DNA of 64,000 nt from JBBIUS01 sp037440105 (GTDB lineage: Bacteria; Patescibacteriota; Patescibacteriia; XYB2-FULL-38-15), in assembly GCA_037440105.1 (NCBI GenBank), contig JBBIUS010000002.1, positions 1-64,000 of the forward strand, written 5' to 3'. Both the position numbers and the translations under genes were made by a program. Positions 33,848-43,259 of the stretch are shown one piece after another. The notes beneath the pieces were generated by a model. That model ran no database searches and was not told the origin of the DNA. It was given only the letters and a program-made list of their open reading frames with translations. Positions within the stretch are counted from its first letter, which is position 1. Every line of letters starts with the position of its first letter.

Positions 33848-34903
33848 ATGTTTAATAAATTTTTAGGAAAATTTTCAAAAGATTTAGGAATTGATCTTGG
33901 GACGTCTAACACTCGAATTTATGTTAAAGATAAGGGCCTCGTCGTTAACGAGCCTTCAGTTATTGCTCTTAACATAAAGACAAATCAGATTTTGGCTGTT
34001 GGAGAAGATGCTAAAAAAATGATAGGCAAAACACCTCCTTATCTTAATATTTCAAAACCAATAGTAAACGGCATTATTTCAGATTTTGAAGTTACAGAAA
34101 AAATGTTAAAATATTTTTTTGAAAAAGTGCATCAGGATGGTTCTGTTATCGTGCCAAGGCCAAGGGTGGTGATGGGGATCCCTCTTAATACTACAGAGGT
34201 TGAAAGAAAGGCTGCTGAAGATGCAGCAATATCAGCTGGGGCAAGGGAAGTTTTTTTAATTGAAAATGTTATTGCTGCGGCAATTGGAGCGCGGCTGCCT
34301 ATTGAAGATGCAGTTGGCAATTTAGTTGTTGACATTGGTGGTGGCATAACTGAGATTGCGGTAATATCTTTAAATGGTGTGGTAACATCAAAAGTACTTT
34401 CTGTGGCTGGCGATGAGATGAACAAAAATATTGTTCAATATGCAAGAGAAGTGTTTAATCTTCTTCTTGGCGAAAAAAACGCAGAGGATATTAAAATTAA
34501 AATAGGTTCTGCCTCAGAACTGCCGGAACCGCTTGAGGCGGAAATGCGGGGCAGAGATTTAATTTCTGGTTTGCCTAAGGAGATTATTGTTAATGACAGC
34601 CAAATAAGAGAGGCGATTTCTAGATCAGTAAAACAAATTATTGAAGGCATTAAAACTGTTTTAGAAAATACGCCAGCTGAATTAGTCGCTGATATTTATG
34701 AAAGAGGTTTGATTTTAACTGGCGGTGGGGCGCTTCTTAAAGAAATAGATAAAGCGATCAATCAAGAAACCGAAATCCCGATTAGAGTGGCTGATGATCC
34801 ATTTACTTGTGTTGTCAGGGGAACAAGCTTGCTTTTAGAAGATTTTAATTTGTTAAAACAAATAGCTATCCCTTCCACTCAAGAAGGTGAAAAAGTCCGA
34901 TAA
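33848..34903 (+). CDS. mreB: Rod shape-determining protein MreB
   Basis: A 351-residue actin-like ATPase. Phosphate-1 motif GIDLGTSNTRIYVK at about 13-26, VPRPRVVMGIPL, phosphate-2 motif VVDIGGGITEIAVIS near 158-172, and the adenosine motif LTGGGALLKEIDKAI near 297. It starts the mreB-mreC-mreD-PBP2 cell-elongation cluster, indicating a rod or elongated shape and a peptidoglycan wall. Confidence 0.96.
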   Translation: MFNKFLGKFSKDLGIDLGTSNTRIYVKDKGLVVNEPSVIALNIKTNQILAVGEDAKKMIGKTPPYLNISKPIVNGIISDFEVTEKMLKYFFEKVHQDGSVIVPRPRVVMGIPLNTTEVERKAAEDAAISAGAREVFLIENVIAAAIGARLPIEDAVGNLVVDIGGGITEIAVISLNGVVTSKVLSVAGDEMNKNIVQYAREVFNLLLGEKNAEDIKIKIGSASELPEPLEAEMRGRDLISGLPKEIIVNDSQIREAISRSVKQIIEGIKTVLENTPAELVADIYERGLILTGGGALLKEIDKAINQETEIPIRVADDPFTCVVRGTSLLLEDFNLLKQIAIPSTQEGEKVR

Positions 34904-34939
34904 AATAGAAAAGCTCTAAATTAAAATTATTAAGCAATT

Positions 34940-35758
34940 ATGGCCAAATCGCTTAAATTTTTTAATGGCGTTTTGTTAGCAGTGGTCGGGCTGCTTATTT
35001 TTTTTCATTATTTGCGTATTTTAACGCCGTTTGAGAGTTTTATTTTAAGTATTTTAAACCCAGTTCAAGAAAGAGTTTATAATTTCGGGGAAAAAATAAA
35101 TAATTTTTGTTTAAAAGCCGATGATAAATCTTTGTACGATGAAATCAGCCGATTGACGATTGAAGTTGCAAAACTTAAAGTTTTGGAAGAAGAAAATCAA
35201 GTTTTAAAAAAAGAATTAAATTTCTTTGAAGAGAATCAGAATAAATATGTTGTTGCACGAGTGATTGGTCAAGATCCTTTAGAGCCAAACACATTGATTT
35301 TAAACAAAGGCGAGGAAAGCGGCATTAGGGTTGGTTTTCCAGTTGTTGCAAATGAAGGAATAATGATAGGAAAAATTATTAAGGTTGAAAAAAATATCTC
35401 AACTGTTCTTTTTTTAACTGACAGCAGGAGTAAAGTAGCAGCCCATATTTTAAGGCAGTCTGAAGAATCAGAAAGGCAAAATGTCAGAGAAGGGGAACAG
35501 TTTGTTCCAGGGGTTGTATCCGGCAAACACGGCTTGAGTATTAAAATGGAGTTAATCCCTCAAAATGAAAAAATAAACCGAGGCGATTTAGTCATCACCT
35601 CAGGGTTAGAAAAAGATATTCCTAAAGGTTTAGTTATTGGGAAAATAGACAGCGTAACAAATGAAGTTGAAGCAGTATTCCAGAGCGCCACGATAAAATC
35701 TCTTGTCTCATTTGATAGTCTTAGTATTGTTGCTGTAATTACTCCTGAATTGTTATGA
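34940..35758 (+). CDS. mreC: Rod shape-determining protein MreC
   Basis: 272 residues: one N-terminal membrane helix (about 8-28), a coiled coil (about 58-98) and a double beta-barrel domain with ARVIGQDPLEPNTLILNKGE, GFPVVANEGIMIGKIIKV and RGDLVITSGLEKDIPKGLVI. MreC connects MreB with PBP2 and other wall enzymes on the outer face of the membrane. It overlaps mreD by four bases (ATGA). Confidence 0.94.
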   Translation: MAKSLKFFNGVLLAVVGLLIFFHYLRILTPFESFILSILNPVQERVYNFGEKINNFCLKADDKSLYDEISRLTIEVAKLKVLEEENQVLKKELNFFEENQNKYVVARVIGQDPLEPNTLILNKGEESGIRVGFPVVANEGIMIGKIIKVEKNISTVLFLTDSRSKVAAHILRQSEESERQNVREGEQFVPGVVSGKHGLSIKMELIPQNEKINRGDLVITSGLEKDIPKGLVIGKIDSVTNEVEAVFQSATIKSLVSFDSLSIVAVITPELL

Positions 35759-36276
35759 AAATATTTTTAAATTTAATTTTAATACTAATCATAACAATTT
35801 TGCAGATAAGTTTTTTTTCTTTTTTAGATTACCCTGCCAATAATTTAAATGTTGTTTTGGTCGCCATTATTTTTATAACTGTAATTTTAAATTTTCGACT
35901 TGGATTATATTCTGCTATTTTGGCTGGAATTATTTTTGACCTTTTTTCATTAAGTGGCTTTGGGTTGATTATTTTGGCTTTTTTAGTTGTAGTTTTTAGC
36001 CTTAATTATCTTTCAAACAATTTTTTTACAAATCGATCTTTTTATTCTCTTTTGGTTCTTGGTTTTATTGGAGTAATTATTTATAATCTTACATCTTTAG
36101 TTTTAAAATATGCTTTTTATTTTTTAAAATTTAATGAACTTAAGCCGAACTTAGATCATTTTTGGTTTTATAGTTTTTTCTGGCAGATTATTTTTAGTCT
36201 TGTTTTAATTTCGTTAATATTTTTAGTTTTTAATTCTTTGAGTAAAAAATTAAAATCTGTTTTTATAGTTAAATAA
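35755..36276 (+). CDS. mreD: Rod shape-determining protein MreD
   Basis: 173 residues with five to six membrane helices and the MreD-type segment ILNFRLGLYSAILAGIIFDL near 46-65. The start codon overlaps the mreC stop, so translation is coupled. Identity is supported mostly by position and topology, as MreD is poorly conserved. Confidence 0.88.
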   Translation: MKIFLNLILILIITILQISFFSFLDYPANNLNVVLVAIIFITVILNFRLGLYSAILAGIIFDLFSLSGFGLIILAFLVVVFSLNYLSNNFFTNRSFYSLLVLGFIGVIIYNLTSLVLKYAFYFLKFNELKPNLDHFWFYSFFWQIIFSLVLISLIFLVFNSLSKKLKSVFIVK

Positions 36277-36296
36277 TTGAGGCGCCTGATTTGGTT

Positions 36297-38294
36297 ATGC
36301 CAAAATTTAATGTTTTTAAAAAAAATAGAAAAGAAGAAGACAGCGAGCTATTTTTTGTTTGTGAGAAAAAAAATAAAAACTTTGTCATAAATTCAAGTGA
36401 CAAATTTGACTTGCCTGAAGAATCGATGGCTTTAAATAGTGGTTTTTTAAAAAATAAGGGCGTTGATTCTTTAGGATGCGCGATAAGCGACAAGAAATTA
36501 AATTTGTTTTTATTTTTAATTTTTATTGGTCTTTTTATTTTGGCGGGCAAGGTAAGCTATATGCAGGTTATTAAAGGAAAATATTATCAGGAGATAGCGG
36601 ATGGAAATAGGATTCGAATTGAAAGGATAAAAACTGAACGCGGCATTATTTATGATAGAACATTTAAACCACTAGTTAAAAATGTTCCCTATTTTGCTCT
36701 TTTTATAACTCCGGCTGATTTGCCAAAAAATGAAAGCGAAAGGAGAGAAGTTGTTAATAAATTATCTGAGATTATTAAAGTTAGCCCTGATGAAATTTTA
36801 CAAACTATAGAAAAAAATTCTAAATCATACGAGCCATTATTGTTAAAAGAGAATTTGACCAATGACGAAGCTATCCAATCAGAAGTTGCGAGTGCTAGTA
36901 TGCCTGGCGTAAGATTAGAAATCGATATGAGGCGTGAGTATTTAAATACAGGTGAGGAAAATCAAAAAATTTTAAGTTTATCGCACATCTTAGGATATGA
37001 AGGGAAAATCACAAAAGAGGAAATTGAAATAAATAAAAATGAGAGCTACTTTTTGACTGATTATATCGGCAAGACCGGCCTTGAATACTATTGGGAAGAC
37101 TTCTTAAGGGGAAAGGATGGGAAAAAACAAATAGAAGTTGACGCCATGGGTAAAGAAAAGAAAATTCTTGCCACTTTAGACCCTCGAAAAGGGGATAATT
37201 TAGTGTTAACGATTGATCTTAAATTTCAAGAAAAGTTAGAAAAAATTTTAAACAAACATCTAAAAGTTAATAATAGATCTAGAGGGGCAGCTGTTGCCTT
37301 GGATCCTCAAACTGGAGAAATTTTGGCTTTAGTTAGCTTGCCAAGTTTTGATAATAATATTTTTATCAAAGGCATGTCAGAAAACGAATACCAGTCATTA
37401 ATTAATAACTCAGATAAACCTCTTTTTACTCGAGCAATTTCTGGCGCTTACCCATCTGGTTCAACAATAAAGCCAGTGATAGCCGCGGCAGCTCTTGAAG
37501 AAGGAATAATCAATCGAAATACAACATTTTTGAGTACTGGTGGTATTTATTTTGATAAATGGTTTTTTCCGGATTGGAAAAGCGGTGGCCACGGCCCAAC
37601 AAATGTGATTCGCGCCATTGCAGAGTCTGTTAACACTTTTTTCTATATTATTGGCGGAGGTTACGAAAATTTTGATGGCCTAGGAGTAGAAAAGATGAAA
37701 AAGTATGCAGAACTTTTTGGCTTGGGCAATAAATTAAACATTGATCTTCCTTTTGAAGTTTCAGGGTTACTGCCAAATCGAGAATGGAAAGAAAAAACAA
37801 AAGGTGAAGAATGGTATATTGGCGATACTTACCATTTCGCTATTGGCCAAGGTGATGTTTTAGTAACCCCACTTCAAATAACTTCTGCGATGTCAGTTTT
37901 TGCAAATGGGGGGACCCTTTATCGGCCTCACGTTGTTCGAGAGATTGTTTCAAAATTTGGGCAGCCTTCATTTGTAAAACCTCAAATAATACGTAAAGAT
38001 TTTATAAGTGAACAAAATATAGATATTGTCCGCCAAGGTTTGCGCCAGGCTGTTATTTCAGGCAGCGCAATAAAATTGCAGAATTTAAAAGTTTCAAGTG
38101 CTGGGAAAACAGGGACTGCCCAAGGTCAAACGGGTAAACTGCCCCATGCTTGGTTTACTGGTTTTGCACCTTTTTCAAATCCTGAAATAGTAATTACGGT
38201 TTTAGTGGAAGAGGGTGGGGAGGGAAGCGGGATTGCTCTTGATGTGGCCTATGAATTTTTAGATTGGTATTTTAATGGCAGGGGCCAGATTTAA
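36297..38294 (+). CDS. mrdA: Penicillin-binding protein 2 (elongation transpeptidase)
   Basis: About 665 residues. A cytosolic N-terminal stretch of about 65 residues precedes one membrane helix (about 66-86, LNLFLFLIFIGLFILAGKVS), which is longer than usual. The pedestal/dimerisation domain follows (GIIYDRTFKPLVKNVPYFAL), then the transpeptidase domain with GAYPSGSTIKP (active Ser and Lys of SxxK), ESVNTFF (SxN) and AGKTGTAQG (KTG). ATG 36297 is preferred to the in-frame TTG at 36291. No rodA follows in the window. It cross-links peptidoglycan during elongation. Confidence 0.94.
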   Translation: MPKFNVFKKNRKEEDSELFFVCEKKNKNFVINSSDKFDLPEESMALNSGFLKNKGVDSLGCAISDKKLNLFLFLIFIGLFILAGKVSYMQVIKGKYYQEIADGNRIRIERIKTERGIIYDRTFKPLVKNVPYFALFITPADLPKNESERREVVNKLSEIIKVSPDEILQTIEKNSKSYEPLLLKENLTNDEAIQSEVASASMPGVRLEIDMRREYLNTGEENQKILSLSHILGYEGKITKEEIEINKNESYFLTDYIGKTGLEYYWEDFLRGKDGKKQIEVDAMGKEKKILATLDPRKGDNLVLTIDLKFQEKLEKILNKHLKVNNRSRGAAVALDPQTGEILALVSLPSFDNNIFIKGMSENEYQSLINNSDKPLFTRAISGAYPSGSTIKPVIAAAALEEGIINRNTTFLSTGGIYFDKWFFPDWKSGGHGPTNVIRAIAESVNTFFYIIGGGYENFDGLGVEKMKKYAELFGLGNKLNIDLPFEVSGLLPNREWKEKTKGEEWYIGDTYHFAIGQGDVLVTPLQITSAMSVFANGGTLYRPHVVREIVSKFGQPSFVKPQIIRKDFISEQNIDIVRQGLRQAVISGSAIKLQNLKVSSAGKTGTAQGQTGKLPHAWFTGFAPFSNPEIVITVLVEEGGEGSGIALDVAYEFLDWYFNGRGQI

Positions 38295-38385
38295 TAAAAT
38301 CATAATATTTGACATTTATAATTATAGTAATTATAATTCAGGTATCGTTTTTTAATATTAAAAAAATATTTTTAAAAAACAGCGT

Positions 38386-38408
38386 AAGCTAGTTAGCTAG
38401 CTTATTTT
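38386..38408 (+). terminator. Terminator-like hairpin after PBP2
   Basis: AAGCTAG (38386-38392) pairs with CTAGCTT (38397-38403), loop TTAG, followed by ATTTTAATT. The short T-run makes it a moderate candidate. Confidence 0.5.
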
Positions 38409-38435
38409 AATTAAATCGTAAAAAAATAAATATTT

Positions 38436-38903
38436 ATGTCTCCAGAAAAAAAAATCTACATTTCTCAAGATAAGTTAGAACAATTTAAAAAGGAACTTGG
38501 GGAATTAAAGACGGTTAAACGTTGGGAAGTTATAGAAAAAATTGAAAAAGCAAAAGAAATGGGCGATTTATCTGAAAACGCAGAGTATGCGATTGCTAAA
38601 GATGAACAGGCATTTATTGAAGGAAGGATTTTGGAATTAGAAGATTTAATCAACAATGCAATTATTACTGATGGTCTTGAAAAAACCGATTCAATTAACG
38701 TTGGTTCTAAAATAAAAGTTAAGTTTGATAACGAAGAAAGAACATTTGAAATAGTCGGCATAACTGAGTCTGATCCGGTCCATGGAAAAATTTCCAATGA
38801 ATCACCTTTAGGCAAGGCTTTGTTAGGAAAAAGAAAAAACGATCAAGTTGAAGTTGAAACGCCGGCAGGGAAAAAAATCTATACAGTTATAGAAGTTTTT
38901 TAA
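38436..38903 (+). CDS. greA: Transcription elongation factor GreA
   Basis: 155 residues with an N-terminal antiparallel coiled coil (about 8-75, ELGELKTVKRWEVIEKIEKA, GDLSENAEYAIAKDEQAFIE with the acidic tip residues) and a C-terminal FKBP-like domain (ITESDPVHGKISNESPLGKA). It inserts into the RNA polymerase secondary channel and stimulates cleavage of backtracked RNA. A clear terminator follows. Confidence 0.96.
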   Translation: MSPEKKIYISQDKLEQFKKELGELKTVKRWEVIEKIEKAKEMGDLSENAEYAIAKDEQAFIEGRILELEDLINNAIITDGLEKTDSINVGSKIKVKFDNEERTFEIVGITESDPVHGKISNESPLGKALLGKRKNDQVEVETPAGKKIYTVIEVF

Positions 38904-38933
38904 TCTTTGAATAATTTAAATTTTAATATTAAG

Positions 38934-38960
38934 TAAGCCCTTTCAAACGGGCTTTTTGTT
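38934..38960 (+). terminator. Rho-independent terminator after greA
   Basis: AAGCCC (38935-38940) pairs with GGGCTT (38949-38954), followed by TTTTTGTTTT. Confidence 0.85.
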
Positions 38961-38989
38961 TTGACATTACTTTTAAATTAAGGTAAAAT
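38961..38989 (+). promoter_or_regulatory. Consensus promoter of lysS
   Basis: TTGACA (38961-38966) and TAAAAT (38984-38989) with a 17-bp spacer. The leader to the start codon is about 70 nt. Confidence 0.75.
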
Positions 38990-39066
38990 TAAGAAAAAAC
39001 TACTCTTGCAGAACGCTTATATAAACGCAGTAAAAAATAATAAAGTTATATAACTTTTGAATAAAT

Positions 39067-40539
39067 ATGGAAAAAACAATCGATGAAATTCAATCTCGTT
39101 TGGCAAAACTCAAAGAGATTAAGGAGAGGAAAATAGATCCTTATCCAAGCAAGAATAAAAGAACGCATACCTGCGCGCGCGCATTTTTGAATTTTGATAT
39201 TTTAAGTCAAAAAAGAAAATTAATTTCTTTGGCCGGTAGGTTAAAAACAATAAGAATTCACGGCGGTTTAAGTTTTGCCCATTTGGAGGATGAAAGCGGC
39301 CTGCTTCAACTTTCTTTAAAAAGAAATATTTTGGGCGATAAACAATATAATTTTTTTAAAAACTTAGTTGATATAGGAGATTTCATTCGGGCGAAAGGTG
39401 TGTTGTTTGTTACAAAAACCGGTGAAAAAACGCTTGAAGTCCAGTCAATAAAACTTTTGGCAAAAAGTCTTTTGCCCTTGCCGGAGAAGTGGCACGGTTT
39501 GTCTGACATTGAAATTCGCTATAGAAAAAGATATCTTGATTTAATTGCTAACCCTCAGGTTAGGTCAATTTTTAAAAAACGAAGTTTAGTTATAAAAGCG
39601 ATTAGAGAATTTTTGGATAAAGAAGGTTTTGTTGAAGTAGAGACGCCTGTTCTGCAGCCGATTCCTGGCGGAGCCGCGGCTAGACCATTTGTGACGCACC
39701 ATAATGCCCTTGATATTGATTTGTATCTTCGCATCGCTCCAGAACTTTATTTAAAAAGATTAATTGTTGGAGGTTTTGAAAAAGTTTATGAAATTGCCCG
39801 TTGTTTTAGGAATGAAGGAATTGACTGGGCTCATAATCCAGAATTTACTCAAGTAGAATTTTATCAAGCATACGCTGATTACAATGATTTAATGAAATTG
39901 ACGGAAAAATTTTTTGTTTATTTGATGAAAAAAATAAACGGCGGCGGGACAAAGATTGTTTATGAAAAAAATGAAATTGATTTTGCGCCGCCTTACGAGC
40001 GGATAACATTCCGAGATATTTTGATGAAATTTGCGAACTGCGATATCGAGCAATATCCTGATCGTGAAAGCATAGCTAAAAAAGCGCAAGAGCTCGGTTT
40101 AGAAATTTTGCCGTCCGATAATCGAGGAAAGATCATGGATGAAATTTTTAAAAAAATTGTTAGGCCAAAAATTATTAAACCAACTTTTGTTATCAATCAT
40201 CCGATAGAGCTTTCTCCTTTGGCTAAAAAAAATCCGGAAGATCCGCGGTATACAGAAAGATTTCAATTAATTGTAGGCGGCGTTGAACTTGTAAACGCGT
40301 TTTCTGAATTAAATGATCCAGTTGACCAGAAAGAAAGGTTTATTGCCCAGCAAAAAATGCGCGAGGCAGGGGATATGGAAGCAATGCGCGTTGATGAAGA
40401 TTTTGTTGAGGCGCTAGAACACGGTATGCCTCCAACTGCCGGACTTGGTATGGGCATTGATCGGCTAACCGCGCTTTTGACTAATTCTCACAATATTAAA
40501 GAAGTTATCTTATTTCCAACTTTAAAACCTGAAAAATAA
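39067..40539 (+). CDS. lysS: Lysyl-tRNA synthetase (class II)
   Basis: 490 residues. An N-terminal OB-fold anticodon-binding domain (SLAGRLKTIRIHGGLSFAHL at about 57-76) is followed by the class II core with motif 1 (RYRKRYLDLIANPQVRSIFK), motif 2 (EIARCFRNEGIDWAHNPEFT) and motif 3 (GLGMGIDRLTALLTNSHNIK). Normal length. It is transcribed from its own promoter. Confidence 0.96.
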   Translation: MEKTIDEIQSRLAKLKEIKERKIDPYPSKNKRTHTCARAFLNFDILSQKRKLISLAGRLKTIRIHGGLSFAHLEDESGLLQLSLKRNILGDKQYNFFKNLVDIGDFIRAKGVLFVTKTGEKTLEVQSIKLLAKSLLPLPEKWHGLSDIEIRYRKRYLDLIANPQVRSIFKKRSLVIKAIREFLDKEGFVEVETPVLQPIPGGAAARPFVTHHNALDIDLYLRIAPELYLKRLIVGGFEKVYEIARCFRNEGIDWAHNPEFTQVEFYQAYADYNDLMKLTEKFFVYLMKKINGGGTKIVYEKNEIDFAPPYERITFRDILMKFANCDIEQYPDRESIAKKAQELGLEILPSDNRGKIMDEIFKKIVRPKIIKPTFVINHPIELSPLAKKNPEDPRYTERFQLIVGGVELVNAFSELNDPVDQKERFIAQQKMREAGDMEAMRVDEDFVEALEHGMPPTAGLGMGIDRLTALLTNSHNIKEVILFPTLKPEK

Positions 40540-40657
40540 AAACACATTAATGAAATAATTTTCAGGGCGTTTTTAATTTTGAGTTCCGGTTTTTCTTTTT
40601 GTTAAGTAAAAATTTTTAATTTATAATTTTTCTTCACAAATATTTTTTCATTTCAAT

Positions 40658-41926
40658 ATGCTCGATATAAAATTTATCAGACAAAATCCAAAACTTGTTC
40701 AGGAGGCAATTCAAAAAAAACAAGTGCGCATTGAAATTGGTCGGCTTTTAGATTTAGATAAAAGAAGAAGGGATCTTTTAGGTGAAGTTGAAACTCTGCG
40801 CGCTGAACAAAATCAAGTCACAGAAAAAATCGCGAAATTAAAAGGCAAAGAAAAAGATCAGCTAATCGAAAAAATGAAATCTTTGAAAGAACGATTGAAA
40901 AGTTTAGAAGCAGAATTAGAAAATGTGGAACAAGCATTTAATAAAATGATGCTTTTAGTACCTAATTTACCAGCTCCGGATGTAAAAGAAGGAAAAGATG
41001 AGAGCGAAAATGAAGTGATTAGAAAATGGGGTGAACCTCCAAAATTTGATTTCCGGCCGCTTGATTATATGGAGTTGGGCAAAAAGTTGGATTTAATTGA
41101 CACTGAACGAGCGGGCAAAGTTTCAGGCACACGTTTTGGTTATTTAAAGAATGAAGCAGTTCTTTTGGAGTTTGCGATTGTCCAGTGGGTTTTCGATTTT
41201 TTAATTAAAGAAGGTTTTGCACCAATTGTTCCGCCGGTAATGATCGGAGAGCGAGCAATGCGGGCGATGGGTTATTTAGATCGGGGAGCGGATGAAATTT
41301 ATCAAACTAAACTTGATGATTTATATTTAATCGGCACTTCAGAGCAAGCGATTGGCCCAATGCATATGGATGAAATTTTTGAGGAAAGGGATTTGCCAAA
41401 ACGATATGCAGCGTTTTCTACTTGCTTTAGGCGTGAAGCCGGTTCATATGGCAAAGACACAAAAGGAATTTTGCGGGTTCATCAATTTGATAAAGTGGAA
41501 ATGTTTTCATTTACCCGGCCAGAGGATTCTGACAATGAACATGAATATTTGTTATCGCTTGAAGAAAAAATGGTTCAAGCGCTTGAGCTGCCTTACCAAG
41601 TCATTAAAATGTGCACTGGCGATCTTGGCGATCCAGCGGCTAGAAAGTATGACATTGAATGCTGGATTCCATCGCAAAATAAATACCGTGAGACGCATTC
41701 AACTTCAACTTGTACGGATTTTCAAGCAAGAAGGTTAAACTGTCGTTTTAGAAGAGCAAAGGATAAAAAATTAGAATTTGTCCACACTTTAAATGGTACA
41801 GCTTTTGCTATCGGCAGAATTTTAATTGCTATCTTGGAAAATTATCAGCAGAAAGATGGCAGTGTCAAAGTTCCAAAAGTTTTACAAAGATATTGCGGGA
41901 CAAAAGTGATAAAAGCAAAGAAATAG
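40658..41926 (+). CDS. serS: Seryl-tRNA synthetase
   Basis: 422 residues. The N-terminal long coiled-coil arm (about 25-105) recognises the tRNA(Ser) variable arm. Class II motifs follow: YLIGTSEQAIGPMHMDEIFE, FSTCFRREAGSYGKDTKGIL and LNGTAFAIGRILIAILENYQ. The start MLDIKFIRQNPKLVQEAI is the family standard. Confidence 0.96.
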   Translation: MLDIKFIRQNPKLVQEAIQKKQVRIEIGRLLDLDKRRRDLLGEVETLRAEQNQVTEKIAKLKGKEKDQLIEKMKSLKERLKSLEAELENVEQAFNKMMLLVPNLPAPDVKEGKDESENEVIRKWGEPPKFDFRPLDYMELGKKLDLIDTERAGKVSGTRFGYLKNEAVLLEFAIVQWVFDFLIKEGFAPIVPPVMIGERAMRAMGYLDRGADEIYQTKLDDLYLIGTSEQAIGPMHMDEIFEERDLPKRYAAFSTCFRREAGSYGKDTKGILRVHQFDKVEMFSFTRPEDSDNEHEYLLSLEEKMVQALELPYQVIKMCTGDLGDPAARKYDIECWIPSQNKYRETHSTSTCTDFQARRLNCRFRRAKDKKLEFVHTLNGTAFAIGRILIAILENYQQKDGSVKVPKVLQRYCGTKVIKAKK

Positions 41927-41934
41927 ATTTCCCC

Positions 41935-42032
41935 TCTTAAGTTAAGAGGGGATTAGGGGGATTTATGAGCCGTTGTTTTAAAATCCACGACTCATAACCT
42001 CTTCTAACTTCCCCTTATTTTAAGGAGAAGAA
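41935..42032. repeat. About 100-bp imperfect palindrome, copy A
   Basis: A symmetrical element with inner arms TATGAGCCGTTG and CACGACTCATAA around TTTTAAAAT, and outer arms CCCCTCTTAAG and CCTTATTTTAAGG. A similar element (copy B) lies at 50229-50338. Its right end supplies AAGGAGAAG just before the alr start. Confidence 0.7.
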
Positions 42033-42041
42033 AAATGAAGT

Positions 42042-43172
42042 ATGAAAACATGGGTTGAAATAAATAAAAATAATTTGCTCCATAATTTGGAGCAATTTAA
42101 AAAATTAGTTGGCGATAATGTAAAAATCATGGGCGTGGTTAAGGCTAATGCTTACGGCCACGGCTTGCTTGAAGTAGCCGGCGTTATTTCCGATAAAGTT
42201 GATTGGTTTGGGGTAGATTCACTATCAGAAGCCTTGAAATTGCGGCAAGCCGCCATTAAAGAGCCGATTTTGGTTTTGGGCTATGTGGAATTGAGAGATT
42301 TGCGCGAGGCCGTAAAAAATAATATTTCTCTTACAGTTTATAATAAAGAAACGATTGAAAAACTCGGGAAAATTCCGATTCAAAATCCAAATTTAAGTCC
42401 TAAAGTGCATATTAAACTTGAGACCGGCACCTCACGACAAGGAGTTTTAGAAAGTGACTTAATTGATTTTGTAAAATTTATTAAACAGTACCCTTCAATT
42501 CAGATAGAAGGACTTTCTACGCATTACGCCAATATTGAAGACACGACTGATTCAAGTTATGCTATGGAGCAGTTAGCAACTTTTTCCCGCGTGGCGTCTA
42601 TGTTGGAAGAGAATGGCACTACGATTCCACTGAAGCACACAGCTTGTTCAGCAGCGACAATCTTATTTCCAGAAACGTATTTTGATATGGTGCGGCTGGG
42701 AATAAGCATGTATGGCCTTTGGTCATCAAAAGAAACAAAAGCTGTTGCAAAAAATAAAGGTGTAGATTTAAGTTTTAAACCAGTGTTATCATGGAAAACA
42801 ATTGTGGCACAAATTAAAAATGTGAAAGCCGGCACGTCCATTGGGTATGGTTTAACCGAGCGCGTTACTCGTAATTCAAAAATTGCCGTTTTGCCAGTTG
42901 GTTATTGGGACGGTTATGATCGAAAACTTTCAAGCGTTGGTAATGTCTTAATCCACGGCAAGCGCTGCAAAGTTTTAGGTCGCGTTTGCATGAATATGAT
43001 TGTTGTTGACGTGACTGATCTGAAAAAAATTGAATTGGAAGATGAGACGGTACTCTTAGGTCGGCAGGGGAGAGAAGAAATTAGCGCTGACGAGTTAGCA
43101 CAAAAAATTGGAACAATAAGTTATGAAATCATAACAAGAGTCAATCCATTAATTCCGCGATTAATTGTGTGA
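42042..43172 (+). CDS. alr: Alanine racemase
   Basis: A 376-residue fold-type III PLP enzyme making D-Ala for peptidoglycan. The PLP lysine is Lys34 in VVKANAYGHG, with the catalytic Tyr region in the C-terminal domain (GTSIGYGLTERVTRNSKIAV) and GRVCMNMIVVDVTDL. It starts at ATG 42042 (an ATG at 42035 is out of frame). It is followed by ddl, the next step of the pathway. Confidence 0.95.
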   Translation: MKTWVEINKNNLLHNLEQFKKLVGDNVKIMGVVKANAYGHGLLEVAGVISDKVDWFGVDSLSEALKLRQAAIKEPILVLGYVELRDLREAVKNNISLTVYNKETIEKLGKIPIQNPNLSPKVHIKLETGTSRQGVLESDLIDFVKFIKQYPSIQIEGLSTHYANIEDTTDSSYAMEQLATFSRVASMLEENGTTIPLKHTACSAATILFPETYFDMVRLGISMYGLWSSKETKAVAKNKGVDLSFKPVLSWKTIVAQIKNVKAGTSIGYGLTERVTRNSKIAVLPVGYWDGYDRKLSSVGNVLIHGKRCKVLGRVCMNMIVVDVTDLKKIELEDETVLLGRQGREEISADELAQKIGTISYEIITRVNPLIPRLIV

Positions 43173-43258
43173 ATTATGAATCAGGAATTAGGAATCAGGG
43201 TTTTTAAAAGATCTAATCCATGATTCATAATTCATGATTCCTGATTCATAAATAAAAT
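43170..43258. repeat. Palindromic spacer between alr and ddl
   Basis: GAATTATGAATCAGGAATTA (from about 43172) with GGAATCAGGG is inverted against CATGATTCATAATTCATG and ATTCCTGATTCATAA (to about 43250). Confidence 0.6.
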
Positions 43259-43259
43259 T